Shown here: piece after piece, positions 27,128-35,829 of the stretch
Position numbering within the stretch: the first letter of the stretch is position 1
Layout of the letters: every line of letters begins with the position of its first letter
Origin: Actinomycetota bacterium
GTDB lineage: Bacteria; Actinomycetota; Aquicultoria; Subteraquimicrobiales; UBA9087
Direction of reading: 5' to 3'
NCBI GenBank assembly: GCA_030019215.1
Contig: JASEEZ010000012.1
Location: 1 to 53,111 of the forward strand
Length of the DNA stretch: 53,111 nucleotides
The notes under the pieces: generated by a model
Seen by the model: only the letters and a program-made list of their open reading frames with translations
Told to the model about the DNA's origin: nothing
The model's database searches: none
Position numbers and translations under genes: made by a program

Positions 27128-28142
27128 AAAGTTCGCGAATCCTTCCCCTGATCTGCTCGCGGGAAAGCCCGCTCAGCCTCCCGGCCAGAATGACCCGGAC
27201 TACATTGATCTCGTTCTCCTTGGCCAGAATGTAACCGACTATGGGCTCGATCCCCACCGGGACCAGCTTCGCCGCCTTGATATGGGCGAGCAAGAAATTG
27301 TCTGCTTCCCTATCGAGGAGGCTCAAATCGACGTCCTCGCCCCTCATAACGGCCTTAAGAAAGCGGGCAAAAGGAGTGTCTCTCAGCCAGTAAACCAGCT
27401 TCCCCAGGGGCTCCTCGTAAAGGGCGATCAAATCGGTGCTCTGAAGAGTGCCGTGATCCATCAAGGAGCGAACGATGAACTCCTTCTCCCTCCCAAGCCC
27501 CCTGGCCCTGAAGAAGATCTTCAGGTTAGCCAGATCGATCGAGTACCGCACGAAATCGCTGAGGAATCGGTTCTTCTGAGAAAGGGCCAATTGATACCAC
27601 CGCTCGAAGAGGCCTCTATCCAGAATGATGTCTATCCTCTGAGCATCCTTCTCTTCCTCAAAGCTCTCCACGGCCTCCCGAACGGAGTCGCGATAGGTTT
27701 TGGGCAGTCTTTCGACCTCCCCGGCCTCGATGGCATCTCTGGCCTCCTCGACATCGAGAGGGCCGAGTCTTGACCAGATGCGCTCGGCACCCTCGGCCTT
27801 GTATTTAGCCTTCAAAAGAACTTTCAAATTGTGAAAGTCATATCTCAGACGGAAGAAGGCAACGAGAACTGGATTTGGGGATATCTCCTCCAGGAAATCA
27901 TAGACCTTGGCCAGATAACGATGTAGAGCTTCATCCACATCCTCCAGGGTCTTAACATCCTCGAAGAACTCACCGTAGTCGGTCTCCGCCAGGATCCTCA
28001 ACTGAGTCGGTAGATCTTCGGCCTCCACCATCCTGTCCACCCAGTGCTTGTCGAAGAGCCTGGTCTCCAGAACCTTGATTCGCCCGACGGCGAAACCATA
28101 CTTTATGGGATCGTACAGTGTTGATCTGGCATTAGCCAGCAT
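27120..28142 (-). CDS. ntpC: V/A-type ATPase subunit C
   Basis: The 340-aa funnel-shaped subunit (AC39 / V0-d family) that links the central shaft to the membrane ring. The landmark FRLRYDFHNLKVLLKAKY is at about residues 98-115, and a second internal repeat contains VRYSIDLANLKIFFRARG. The gene starts one base after the ntpE stop and overlaps ntpG at its end, so translation is coupled on both sides. Confidence 0.93.
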   Translation of the reverse strand: MLANARSTLYDPIKYGFAVGRIKVLETRLFDKHWVDRMVEAEDLPTQLRILAETDYGEFFEDVKTLEDVDEALHRYLAKVYDFLEEISPNPVLVAFFRLRYDFHNLKVLLKAKYKAEGAERIWSRLGPLDVEEARDAIEAGEVERLPKTYRDSVREAVESFEEEKDAQRIDIILDRGLFERWYQLALSQKNRFLSDFVRYSIDLANLKIFFRARGLGREKEFIVRSLMDHGTLQSTDLIALYEEPLGKLVYWLRDTPFARFLKAVMRGEDVDLSLLDREADNFLLAHIKAAKLVPVGIEPIVGYILAKENEINVVRVILAGRLSGLSREQIRGRIRELYV

Positions 28143-28143
28143 C

Positions 28144-28746
28144 CTATCCTCCCTGCGGGAGAAGTATCTTGAGTAAATCCGGTTCCAGTTCTTCCCTCAA
28201 CGAGTCGAGGATAGCGGAAAAGGAGTTGTTGATCTCCACCCCATCCGATCTGAGAATGAAGCCTCCATTCAAACCCCTCGTCTCTTGGGAGAGCTTGAGC
28301 TCCCCCTTGCGTCCTTTCTTCTGGAGATCCATGTTGACCTCACCTAGAATTGTCTCAAACCTCTTCCTGTCGGAAGGGGAGACGATGACTTCCCCTTCCC
28401 CGGTGACCGCCGCTTCAAGCAGCATCTTCTTGACAAGCTTGCCATACTCGCCATCCGGAAGCGAGGTAAGTCTCTTCAAGGCCTCCTCGAGGGCAGCATC
28501 AAGCGCCGCTCTTTTCTGAGCGAGAACGAGGTTTCTGGCCTCGAGTCGAGCAAGGGAAAGCATCCTTTTCCCCTCCTCCTGAGCTCGGAACTTCGCCTCC
28601 TCCAGAGACTCGGCCTCGAAGGATTTGGCCTTTTTCTTGGTATCCTCCACTATCCGCCGAGCCTGAGTTCTTGCCTCGTCCTCTACCTCTCGGGCCTTCT
28701 TTTTGGCATCGTCCAAAATACGATTGAGTATATCCTCAAACGCCAT
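28144..28746 (-). CDS. ntpE: V/A-type ATPase subunit E (peripheral stalk)
   Basis: A 200-aa peripheral-stalk subunit. The first 90 residues are a long charged helix with Ala/Arg/Glu heptads (ILDDAKKKAREVEDEARTQA), the coiled-coil partner of subunit G/H; the C-terminal globular part ends with NGGFILRSDGVEINNSF and a Leu-rich helix. It lies between ntpK and ntpC on the same strand. Confidence 0.92.
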   Translation of the reverse strand: MAFEDILNRILDDAKKKAREVEDEARTQARRIVEDTKKKAKSFEAESLEEAKFRAQEEGKRMLSLARLEARNLVLAQKRAALDAALEEALKRLTSLPDGEYGKLVKKMLLEAAVTGEGEVIVSPSDRKRFETILGEVNMDLQKKGRKGELKLSQETRGLNGGFILRSDGVEINNSFSAILDSLREELEPDLLKILLPQGG

Positions 28747-28829
28747 TCAACCACATCCCGAATTCGATCGACGGTCTAAATCAAAAATCCCGTCAATCCC
28801 CAGCAATAAATCACTTACCGTCGATCAAT

Positions 28830-29324
28830 TTATCCAGCTCTGACCGACATGAGTAAAAACAGGGAAACTATCAACGACAAAACAGCATAGGTCTCTACCA
28901 GGGCGGAAAGGACCATGCCTTTGCCCGCTTCCTCTCCCCGCTTGGCCACCAGTCCAACACCCGCCGTGGAGACTATTCCCTGAAAAATGGCGGAGATCAG
29001 GCACATGGCCATCACGGGCAGACAGGCGAGGAATATCCCCAGGCCCTGAGCCAAGACGATGTCCTTACCCGCTCCCCCCAGCAGACCGAAGAAGACCACC
29101 ACCAGAACGGCGGTGATGAAACCGTAGATGCCCTGCGTTCCTGGAAGTATGCACAAGACCAAGAGTCCCCCGAACTTCTCGGGATCTTCGGAGAGCACCC
29201 CAGCGGAGAGCTTGGCAGCCGAGGTAATCCCGATGCAGGAGCCAATTCCGCCAAATATGGCCGAAAGCCCCGCCGCCAGAACAGCCCACTGGTAACCATT
29301 AAGCCACAAAAAAGTTTCTTGCAT
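28830..29324 (-). CDS. ntpK: V/A-type ATPase proteolipid subunit K, Na+-binding type
   Basis: A 164-aa duplicated proteolipid with four transmembrane helices that forms the rotor ring. The ion site can be read directly: Leu60, Thr63 and Gln64 in LPGTQG, Gln115 in FQGIVSTAG and Glu144 in LVETYA. These match the Na+ ligands known in Enterococcus hirae NtpK (Leu61, Thr64, Gln65, Gln110, Glu139). Only the second hairpin has the carboxylate, so there is one site per subunit, as in NtpK. Na+ coupling is therefore predicted. Confidence 0.95.
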   Translation of the reverse strand: MQETFLWLNGYQWAVLAAGLSAIFGGIGSCIGITSAAKLSAGVLSEDPEKFGGLLVLCILPGTQGIYGFITAVLVVVFFGLLGGAGKDIVLAQGLGIFLACLPVMAMCLISAIFQGIVSTAGVGLVAKRGEEAGKGMVLSALVETYAVLSLIVSLFLLMSVRAG

Positions 29325-29387
29325 ATTCTTTACCTCCCTTCAATTTTAGACTTAAGATACATCATCCTTAACTGTCTCCGGCGATGT

Positions 29388-31385
29388 CTATTTTCCAGTC
29401 GCCGATCCCCGAAAGACTAGATTCTTGGTCTCGATGGCGAAGGGCTGGAACTTCCTGCCCCCTCCCTCGAAGAACTTGGTAAAGAACTCCACATACTGCA
29501 ACCTGGCCGGGTGCACGAAAGCGCTGATAAGATTGATGGCCAGATTGAAGAGGTGCCCCACGACCAAAATGGCAATCATGCCTACAAACCCCACATAGGG
29601 TATGCTCAAAGTGAGCTGGCCCATGATGTTGATGGCCCAACCAATCAAGAAGGTGGCCAGCCCCAGCGCCATCAGTCGGCAGTAGGAGATGGTGTCCCCT
29701 ATAAACGAGGTCATTCCGTAGAGTCCATAAATGCCCCCACCTATCCTGGCCAGGATATTCCTACTCTCCCTGTTATGGAACAGAATTATGAGAAGGGCGC
29801 CGACTATGGCCATCCATTTGGCCACAGGAAACCAAGCTGGGGGTTCACCTCTGCCACCCGAGAGAAGCTGCACAATGAGAAGAGCCGCACCGGGCAGAAA
29901 GATGAGCTTTGAGCCCTCCTTGAAGATAGCATCCATCCACCTACCCTGCTTCACATACTCGTATGCCCCCAGCACCACCCCAAAGAGGAGGTGCAAGAAG
30001 CCCAGGGCAAAGCAAAAGATCAGGTAGATTATGGGCTCCTTCAAAGGCTCGATCACCATCATTCTCGCCAAGATCGGTGGGAGGGACTCGGTAGGAACGC
30101 AAAACCAGCTTCCGGTGAGAGCTCCGGCGACCATGGCCGCAAAACCACCGTAGATGAGCAAGATGAAGAACCTTTTCACGGTCTCGCTGACGGGCAACTT
30201 CTTCTTGAGCCACCACGAGAGGAGAATCAAAAGCAGGCCATAGCCAACATCCCCTATGCATATCCCGAAGAACACCGTGAAGAAGAGAGCCAAATGGGGC
30301 GTGGGGTCGAGTTCACCGTAGCGAGGAAGACCATAGAGCCTGGTCACTATCTCAAAGGGTTTGAGCCACTTCTTGTTCTCCAGGATGATCGGTGGGCGAT
30401 CTTCCTCTGAGGGATCAATGAAGGTCACGTCCACCTCACGGGAGATGGCCATCGCTCGATCACTTACGGTGGGTGCATCAGCCTCCCGGGCCCAACCCTC
30501 CAACATGAATACTTCCTTTGTCCGGGCGAAATTGGCCTGGACCTCTATCTTCTTCCGCCTATCCTCCAGAAAGTCGCGCAGAATCAGGAGATCGGGCTTG
30601 AGATGGATAAGCCTGTGTATCCGGGCGACGGTTTCTTTTCTTTCTCTCTCCAACCGGGCACACTCCCCATCCACGGCCTCTATCTCGCTCCGGGGTGTTC
30701 CCTCCAAGCCGGGAAAGGTCACCTGTCGAAAACCATACCCTTGAAGGACTCCTTGAACCTCATCGGAGCGCTCCTTCAAGAAGATGAGAAGAAAGCGAGT
30801 GGAGCGGAAATCCCGACTTATCTCCTCAAGTGAGCTCTCCGGAACTTTCTCCATCAGCTCCAACTGGAACTTGGCAAACCCCGTCGTGGGAACCTCGCCC
30901 AAAAGAAGTGCCGTTCGCCAGGTTTCCTTTACCTCATCAAATCGAATTTTCAGGGGCAACCAGGGCTCCAGGCTTGCCTTGAGCTGAGAGAGATGGGAGA
31001 GTCTGTTGTCGATGGAGGTGAGCTTCACATCCAACTCCTCGCATTCTCGATAGACCTCTTCAAAATCCAACTTCTCCTGGATGCGATAAAACCTCTCCCT
31101 CTCCACAACAATTTTCTCTTTTATCATCCCCGCCAAAAAACCTTTTTTCTCCTTCTCGAAACCGGCCAAAAAGTTGAGCACGAATTCGGCCTTGGATATA
31201 GCCAGATCGACTTCCCTCAGAGCGGATTCATATTCGGCTTCGGCCTGAGGCAGTTCTTGCTCGGACACTTCTTCCTTGAGGTTGGTGATGTGAAGTAAAC
31301 CTTGCTCGTGGAGAGCATCGATCAATTGGGATCGGAGGGAGTCATGAGCAATTAAGTAGACTTTCTTCATCCGGACTATTGCCAC
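29388..31385 (-). CDS. ntpI: V/A-type ATPase subunit I (a-subunit, ion channel)
   Basis: The 665-aa stator subunit. Residues 1-340 are a soluble, coiled-coil cytoplasmic arm (KKVYLIAHDSLRSQLIDALH at the start); from about 365 onward seven or eight transmembrane segments follow. The essential Arg is visible in SYCRLMALGLATFLIGWA (Arg570), and FVHPARLQYVEFF carries a second conserved Arg. It would pass ions to the K ring. It starts one base after the ntpF stop. Confidence 0.94.
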   Translation of the reverse strand: MAIVRMKKVYLIAHDSLRSQLIDALHEQGLLHITNLKEEVSEQELPQAEAEYESALREVDLAISKAEFVLNFLAGFEKEKKGFLAGMIKEKIVVERERFYRIQEKLDFEEVYRECEELDVKLTSIDNRLSHLSQLKASLEPWLPLKIRFDEVKETWRTALLLGEVPTTGFAKFQLELMEKVPESSLEEISRDFRSTRFLLIFLKERSDEVQGVLQGYGFRQVTFPGLEGTPRSEIEAVDGECARLERERKETVARIHRLIHLKPDLLILRDFLEDRRKKIEVQANFARTKEVFMLEGWAREADAPTVSDRAMAISREVDVTFIDPSEEDRPPIILENKKWLKPFEIVTRLYGLPRYGELDPTPHLALFFTVFFGICIGDVGYGLLLILLSWWLKKKLPVSETVKRFFILLIYGGFAAMVAGALTGSWFCVPTESLPPILARMMVIEPLKEPIIYLIFCFALGFLHLLFGVVLGAYEYVKQGRWMDAIFKEGSKLIFLPGAALLIVQLLSGGRGEPPAWFPVAKWMAIVGALLIILFHNRESRNILARIGGGIYGLYGMTSFIGDTISYCRLMALGLATFLIGWAINIMGQLTLSIPYVGFVGMIAILVVGHLFNLAINLISAFVHPARLQYVEFFTKFFEGGGRKFQPFAIETKNLVFRGSATGK

Positions 31386-31386
31386 T

Positions 31387-31704
31387 TCAAGAAATCAGCC
31401 TTTCCATAATGAGCTCAACCGCCGAGGGTAAACTCTTCTCGGCTATCTCGCGAACCTTGGCTACCTCTGCCTCGGCCTCTTTTTTGAGAAGGAGCGCCTC
31501 TTTTTCCTTGGCCGCCTTTATCTTCCCAGTTGCCTCTTCGGCCTCCCGTTTTGCCTTCTTCCGGCTCTCTTCCAGAAGCCTGGAACTCTCCTGGTGCGCC
31601 TGGGTAATTATCTCCCCCGCCTTCTTGTTGGCTTCCTCAATTAGCTGGTTGGCCTTTTTCTCAGCTTCTCGGATGGCCTTGAGTCTTTCTTCCACAACGC
31701 TCAT
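31387..31704 (-). CDS. ntpF: V/A-type ATPase subunit G/H (NtpF, peripheral stalk)
   Basis: A 105-aa protein, almost entirely one charged helix (EERLKAIREAEKKANQLIEE onward), the stalk partner of NtpE. AGAAGGTGG precedes the ATG. It is the first gene of the ATPase operon, whose order F-I-K-E-C-G-A-B-D is that of the E. hirae ntp operon. Confidence 0.9.
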   Translation of the reverse strand: MSVVEERLKAIREAEKKANQLIEEANKKAGEIITQAHQESSRLLEESRKKAKREAEEATGKIKAAKEKEALLLKKEAEAEVAKVREIAEKSLPSAVELIMERLIS

Positions 31705-31874
31705 CCACCTTCTGAATGGGTCAAATTCGTGAATATATTAACATAGCGGCAGATACGGGGCAATTAATTTCCCTTGATGAAGGAGATTTAATTTCCCAAT
31801 CAGAGGCTCAATTTCCGAATACGTCTGAGCCATGATCACCGGCGGTTCATCGCTCGCTTCAACGATTAAGGACT

Positions 31875-32087
31875 TTAAGGCTCGGTGATGGTCCTGGGAT
31901 AAATGGGAGCAATTTTCCCCTCCCGAAAGGCCAGAAAGAGGGTGCATGATTGACAACGATTCTTGTCGTTGCGGCGACAACAGGGGACATCGGAGGTTTC
32001 CCAGCAATTCTTGTTGACCGAAAAAGCAGCACAGATGAAATATTGACTGGCCGGGCAGCCTTTCATCTCTCGACAAAAATTGGTCAT
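31875..32087 (-). CDS. Small Cys-rich protein, probable metal or cluster binder
   Basis: A 70-aa protein with eight Cys in its first 48 residues: C5, C11, C19, C28, C36, C37, C45 and C48 (CREMKGCPASQYFIC, then NCWE, PCC and RCQSC). The spacing suggests one or two metal sites or a small iron-sulfur cluster. GGGGGT precedes the ATG at good distance. I do not recognise the family beyond the NCWE motif, which recurs in short Cys-rich proteins of anaerobes. It lies between the TPR gene and the ATPase operon on the same strand. A longer frame in the same region (31738-32076) lacks such features and is rejected. Confidence 0.65.
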   Translation of the reverse strand: MTNFCREMKGCPASQYFICAAFSVNKNCWETSDVPCCRRNDKNRCQSCTLFLAFREGKIAPIYPRTITEP

Positions 32088-32141
32088 TTGGTTACCCCCA
32101 CACTCATTCTAACAAGCCGCGGCATCCTTGACAACCTCAGA

Positions 32142-32777
32142 CTAATTCTTCGGAGCAAGAGGAGTTTCCAACCTCTGAAGATGCTCCCTGGCGATCGATG
32201 AGGTCGGGTCCTCCTTCAAAAGCCTCTTCCAGGCCGAGATGGCCCTCTCCGCATCTCCCACCTTCTCGTAGGAAAGGGCCAGAAGATTTAAAATTGCAAC
32301 CTCGTCTGGCCTGGCTTCCAAAAATCGCTCAAATGATTCCGCCGCCCGACGGTAATCGCCTCCCTGATAATGAAGCAGGCCGAGTTCAAGGTGGGATTGA
32401 TAATCCCACGGGTTCAAACTGAGGGCTTCTCGATAAGTGGTTATAGCCAGGCTGATCTTCCCGGTCTTGTTGTAGCAGAAGGCGAGGTTGCTGTGGGCCT
32501 CAGCTAACTTTGGATCAAGCAAGATGGCCCTTTTGTAATGAGTGATCGCCCGCTCGTAGAAGCCCAAGTCGGAGAAGGAGTAGGCCCGAGTATAACTCTG
32601 AAAAGCGATGAAGGGTCTCAAGAAGAGGATAGCCAGTCCCACGACGAGGGCAGCCATTATGGCCCTGTCCAAGAGGGAGACATGTCGAATCCATTCGTGA
32701 TGTTCATGACATTCTGCCGGACCTTCGGCGCCCAAATCTTCAACCTCCTCAAGCCAGCCAGAATAGATCCAGGGCAA
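32142..32777 (-). CDS. Membrane-anchored TPR protein
   Basis: A 211-aa protein. One transmembrane helix (IMAALVVGLAILFLRPFIAF) lies at about residues 39-58, followed by at least four TPR units, e.g. YERAITHYKRAILLDPKLAEAHSNLAFCYNK split over two helices and GDYRRAAESFERFLEARPDE. TPR repeats mediate protein contacts. The only early start in frame is a TTG at 32777, 28 bp inside the preceding ccdA-like gene, so the N-terminal 35 residues are uncertain. With CcdA next to it, it could belong to a cytochrome or thiol-redox maturation unit. Confidence 0.75.
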   Translation of the reverse strand: MPWIYSGWLEEVEDLGAEGPAECHEHHEWIRHVSLLDRAIMAALVVGLAILFLRPFIAFQSYTRAYSFSDLGFYERAITHYKRAILLDPKLAEAHSNLAFCYNKTGKISLAITTYREALSLNPWDYQSHLELGLLHYQGGDYRRAAESFERFLEARPDEVAILNLLALSYEKVGDAERAISAWKRLLKEDPTSSIAREHLQRLETPLAPKN

Positions 32778-33456
32778 CCAGTAGAAGGAAAATCCCGCTG
32801 GCGATCCGAAGATACTCCTCCAGGCGATGAAACCTCTGAGACAACTCTTTCAACCATCCCATCATCCCTCCGGCCGCCATCAAGGGAATACTCTGTCCCA
32901 GAACATAGGTCATCAAAAGACTCACCCCCACGAAAACCTTGCCCTTGGTCACCATGTAGCCGCTGATGAGCATGAGAGCCGGGGCACAGGCCGGGCAGGT
33001 GGGAGCCTCGAAGAAAATGAAGGCCATACCGATCAGATAAGCACCAAGAAGATCGGTCTTGCCCATCTTCAATTTGGCCAAGCGTTCTAAACCGGTGGTG
33101 GGCACGGGGAGGAAACCAAGCATGAACATCCCCAGGATGAGGGAGATGCCACCCACCCCGATATAGAGGAGGGTGCTGCCCGTAGCCATCCGGCTGAGGG
33201 AGATACTCGCCAGACCTATGGCCACCCCAATGATCAGATAGGTGGTGAGCATGCCCAGAATAAAAAGGAAGGTCAGGATGAAAACCCTCCTCTTTGAACT
33301 TGTCCCGACCCCACCTATGTAACCCACAAGTACCGGCAACTCAATTATGGTACAGGAACCGAGGCTTACAATGATGCCCCCCAGAAAAACGAGAAGATAA
33401 GCCAAAGGTGAGGGGGATTTAAGGGCATTCAGCAGAGCATCCTGCAGACTTTGCAA
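32749..33456 (-). CDS. ccdA: CcdA/DsbD-type thiol transporter
   Basis: A 235-aa membrane protein with about six transmembrane helices. A Cys in LGSCTIIELPVLVGYIGG (about residues 33-50) and the pair TCPAC in FFEAPTCPACAPALML (about 150) are in the positions of the redox-active Cys of CcdA/DsbD, which carry electrons from cytoplasmic thioredoxin across the membrane. The second motif has two Cys separated by two residues, where typical CcdA has one, so it is a variant. It starts 11 bp after the HAD gene. Confidence 0.75.
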   Translation of the reverse strand: MQSLQDALLNALKSPSPLAYLLVFLGGIIVSLGSCTIIELPVLVGYIGGVGTSSKRRVFILTFLFILGMLTTYLIIGVAIGLASISLSRMATGSTLLYIGVGGISLILGMFMLGFLPVPTTGLERLAKLKMGKTDLLGAYLIGMAFIFFEAPTCPACAPALMLISGYMVTKGKVFVGVSLLMTYVLGQSIPLMAAGGMMGWLKELSQRFHRLEEYLRIASGIFLLLVALDLFWLA

Positions 33457-33467
33457 CGGTGCTACTC

Positions 33468-33974
33468 CTACCTTCTCCAGGTGGCCAGCAATCTCTTCGG
33501 TTTCAAGAAGAGATCCAGAGCCAGATTTATATCACCGATTAAGATATCCGCCGCCGAGAGCGCTTCGGTGGCCGATCCCTCGGGTCCCACGATGGCTATA
33601 CCCAAGACCGCCTTCTCGAGCATCAAAAAATCGTTGGAGCCATTACCGATGGCAGCCGTCCTCTCCGAACCCAAAGCTTTCACAAAATCCCTCTTCTGCT
33701 CCGCCTCCATACCCGGCTCAATATGCCTTATCTCAACCCCGAGTATCTCCCTGACCTCCTCAAGCCTGCCATGACTCCCGGCGGTGAGCACATAAACTTT
33801 GAACCGCTTCGCAAGGCGACGCACCCTCTTGGCGGTTTCCGGGTTAATCTCCCCATCCACGGCCAGGGTGCCATTGAGATCGAAGACCAGGTTCTCTATT
33901 CTCAACTTCTTTCTGCCCGGAATAGCCAGCTCAAGCAATTTCTCTCCTTCCAGACGTTCCATTAATTCTACCAC
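33468..33974 (-). CDS. HAD-family hydrolase (COG4087-like)
   Basis: A 168-aa HAD phosphatase resembling the soluble domain of P-type ATPases. Motif I is FDLNGTLAVDGE, with the nucleophile Asp but Asn in place of the second Asp; motif II is VLTAGSHG and motif III/IV is AIGNGSNDFLML. Substrate unknown. GTG at 33974 and ATG at 33962 are both possible starts, and neither has a clear ribosome-binding site, because a MITE-like element ends just upstream (33986). It begins a leftward run through ccdA, the TPR gene and the Cys-rich gene toward the ATPase operon. Confidence 0.8.
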   Translation of the reverse strand: MVELMERLEGEKLLELAIPGRKKLRIENLVFDLNGTLAVDGEINPETAKRVRRLAKRFKVYVLTAGSHGRLEEVREILGVEIRHIEPGMEAEQKRDFVKALGSERTAAIGNGSNDFLMLEKAVLGIAIVGPEGSATEALSAADILIGDINLALDLFLKPKRLLATWRR

Positions 33975-33985
33975 AGGTAAACTGG

Positions 33986-34155
33986 TACCGTTACAACTTT
34001 AAGATAGAACGTTTTGCCAACTAACCTACGTCCTTTTTAGTAGGAAAAGACAAAGAAGGTGCAACGGCTGATCTCCCAAAGGGTCGGTCAGCTGGCAAAC
34101 CAAAAGTGAAAGGTGTTACTTGAAAGAAGTGGCATAAGAAATAGTTGTAACGGCA
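33986..34155. mobile_element. MITE-like element, full copy (170 bp)
   Basis: Terminal inverted repeats of about 14 bp (TACCGTTACAACTT on the left; AGTTGTAACGGCA on the right). Flanking CTGG (33982-33985) and CCGG (34156-34159) look like a mutated CTAG target duplication. Subterminal bases match the shorter copy at 44398-44467, including CACTTCTTTCAA and TCTATCTTAAAG-like ends. There is no coding capacity. It separates the radical SAM gene from the HAD gene and lies where the HAD promoter and ribosome-binding site would be. Confidence 0.75.
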
Positions 34156-34193
34156 CCGGTGAGTTAAAGCGCTTAAAGGAATACGGCCGAACT

Positions 34194-34958
34194 TCAGAGA
34201 TGGGGTCGGCGGCGAAGAGTCTCTTTCAGGGAATATGGAATCACGGGGGGTTTCTTCGCCTCATAAACCGTGACCGCCCTCAACCCTCTAAAATGCTTGC
34301 GAATATCCTCTATCTCTCCCGGAAGTAAGGGCTCAACGCCGCAGGGTCGAAGAGGCGTATTTATCTGGACCTCGTCCGGAGAAATCTCGCCGGCCAGCTC
34401 CGCAAGCTCAGTAGCCCTATCCCGATTGAGATCAATGAACATCATCTGCAAAGCCAGCTTACCAGCAAACTCTCCCCTGAACTTCCGAAGACCCTTCAGG
34501 ATACCCCTCAGATCGACACCCTCCAAGAGAGGCCGATTTATTCGATGGAAGAGATCATCGCTTGGGGCATCGAGTTTTGCCACCACCACATCGGCAAGAG
34601 CCAGCTCCTCTCTCACATCACTCCGGGGGATGAGCGAGGAATTGGTGAGGACGGCCACGGGAAACTTGAAGACCTCCTTCACCGCCCCAATGGCCTCCCC
34701 TAAATTGGTGGCGAGCGTGGGTTCGCCCATCCCGGAGAAGGTGATGTAATCGACATCCAACGGCAACAGCTTTTCAAACTCCCGAATCACCAGCGAGGTC
34801 TCCACGAATCTCTTCCGACCGGGGGGAACAAACTCCGTCCCGCCCAGTTGACAGTAGATGCAGTCAAAAGTACAGGTCTTCCCCTTTGTGGAGAGGAGAT
34901 CTATCCCTAATGACCTTCCCAGACGCCAGGAGGACACCGGTCCATAGATGCGACTCAA
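34194..34958 (-). CDS. Radical SAM protein (COG0731-like)
   Basis: A 254-aa radical SAM enzyme. The cluster-binding motif CTFDCIYC is at residues 29-36, the GEP-like motif in ITFSGMGEPTLATN at about 93-106, and the rest follows the TIM-barrel pattern (VLTNSSL, VVAKLDAPSDDLFHRINRP). Substrate unknown. Its start lies four bases after the stop of a MinD-type gene, so it belongs to the metal-cofactor cluster. The MITE copy follows its stop. Confidence 0.87.
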   Translation of the reverse strand: MSRIYGPVSSWRLGRSLGIDLLSTKGKTCTFDCIYCQLGGTEFVPPGRKRFVETSLVIREFEKLLPLDVDYITFSGMGEPTLATNLGEAIGAVKEVFKFPVAVLTNSSLIPRSDVREELALADVVVAKLDAPSDDLFHRINRPLLEGVDLRGILKGLRKFRGEFAGKLALQMMFIDLNRDRATELAELAGEISPDEVQINTPLRPCGVEPLLPGEIEDIRKHFRGLRAVTVYEAKKPPVIPYSLKETLRRRPHL

Positions 34959-34962
34959 GAGA

Positions 34963-35829
34963 TCATCCCCGCTTGATCGATCCCGAGACTTCTTTCCAGA
35001 CCTGATGAATAGCCCGGGAGGCTGGCCCGGCGGAGAAATCCACCGCCGACTTTCCTTGAGATAAAGCTCTCGCGACGTCGAGGTCGAAGGGTATTTCCCC
35101 AGCCACCCTAATGCTGCCTTCGCTTGCGCAAAACTCCCTTATCTTTCCGGTAATTTCCGAGTTGATATCAAACTTGTTGATGCAAACCAGGGCCTCCACA
35201 CCGAAATGCCGGCAGACCCCAACTATCCTCTGAAGGTCCGAAAGACCGGAGAGAGTGGGTTCGGTGACCACCAGTGCCAGGTCCACTCCCGCGAGAGAGG
35301 CTATGACCGGACAACCTATGCCTGGTGAACCATCGATCATGATCAGAGAGAGACCCTCACGGCGGGCCACCTCCCTCGCTTTATCCCTCACCCGACTGAC
35401 CAACTTTCCGGAACCCTCGGCTCCGGCCTCCAAGATGGCGTGAACCATCGGGCCACATTCCGTCCTTGAAAGATAAAGGGAGCCGGTGACCTCATTCCTA
35501 AGAGAGACGGCCTCAACCGGGCAGACCAAGACGCAGACCCCACACCCCTCACACCGGAATGAGTTGATCTCGAGTGAGTCGATGGCCTCGAAGGGGCAAG
35601 CCTCCTCGCACTCTCCGCACTTTAAACACTTCTCCTCATCGATAACGGCCAATTTTGCCCCTACAAACTCCTCGCTTTCCTCAATGATCGGGTCCAGGAT
35701 GAGGTGCAAGTTGGGCGCATCCACATCGCAATCGGCGAGAACTTCCCCGGGAGCAAGATGGGCGAAGGAGGCCACGAGGGTGGTCTTTCCCGTGCCACCT
35801 TTGCCGCTTACCACCGTGAGCTGCTTCAT
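34963..35829 (-). CDS. MinD-superfamily ATPase with ferredoxin insert (second copy)
   Basis: A 288-aa P-loop ATPase of the COG1149 type. The deviant Walker A VVSGKGGTGKTTLV is at residues 6-19; an inserted two-cluster ferredoxin has CLKCGECEEACPFEAI and CEGCGVCVLVCPVEAV at about 70-110. The ATG at 35829 overlaps the stop of the preceding homologue as ATGA; an ATG nine bases upstream is possible, and a longer N-terminal extension would run into the neighbour. It pairs with the gene upstream and probably moves electrons or assembles clusters with ATP. Confidence 0.9.
   Translation of the reverse strand: MKQLTVVSGKGGTGKTTLVASFAHLAPGEVLADCDVDAPNLHLILDPIIEESEEFVGAKLAVIDEEKCLKCGECEEACPFEAIDSLEINSFRCEGCGVCVLVCPVEAVSLRNEVTGSLYLSRTECGPMVHAILEAGAEGSGKLVSRVRDKAREVARREGLSLIMIDGSPGIGCPVIASLAGVDLALVVTEPTLSGLSDLQRIVGVCRHFGVEALVCINKFDINSEITGKIREFCASEGSIRVAGEIPFDLDVARALSQGKSAVDFSAGPASRAIHQVWKEVSGSIKRG

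Noticed and set aside
21192-31704. Archaeal origin of the contig, from the V/A-ATPase and its intein
   Set aside because: mfd, ftsB, mazG, feoAB/fur, pmbA/tldD and an fMet-type initiator tRNA are bacterial, and the operon order equals the bacterial ntp order.
31738-32076. 112-codon frame overlapping the small Cys-rich gene
   Set aside because: No domain and no ribosome-binding site; the frame at 31875-32087 has regular Cys spacing and GGGGGT upstream.
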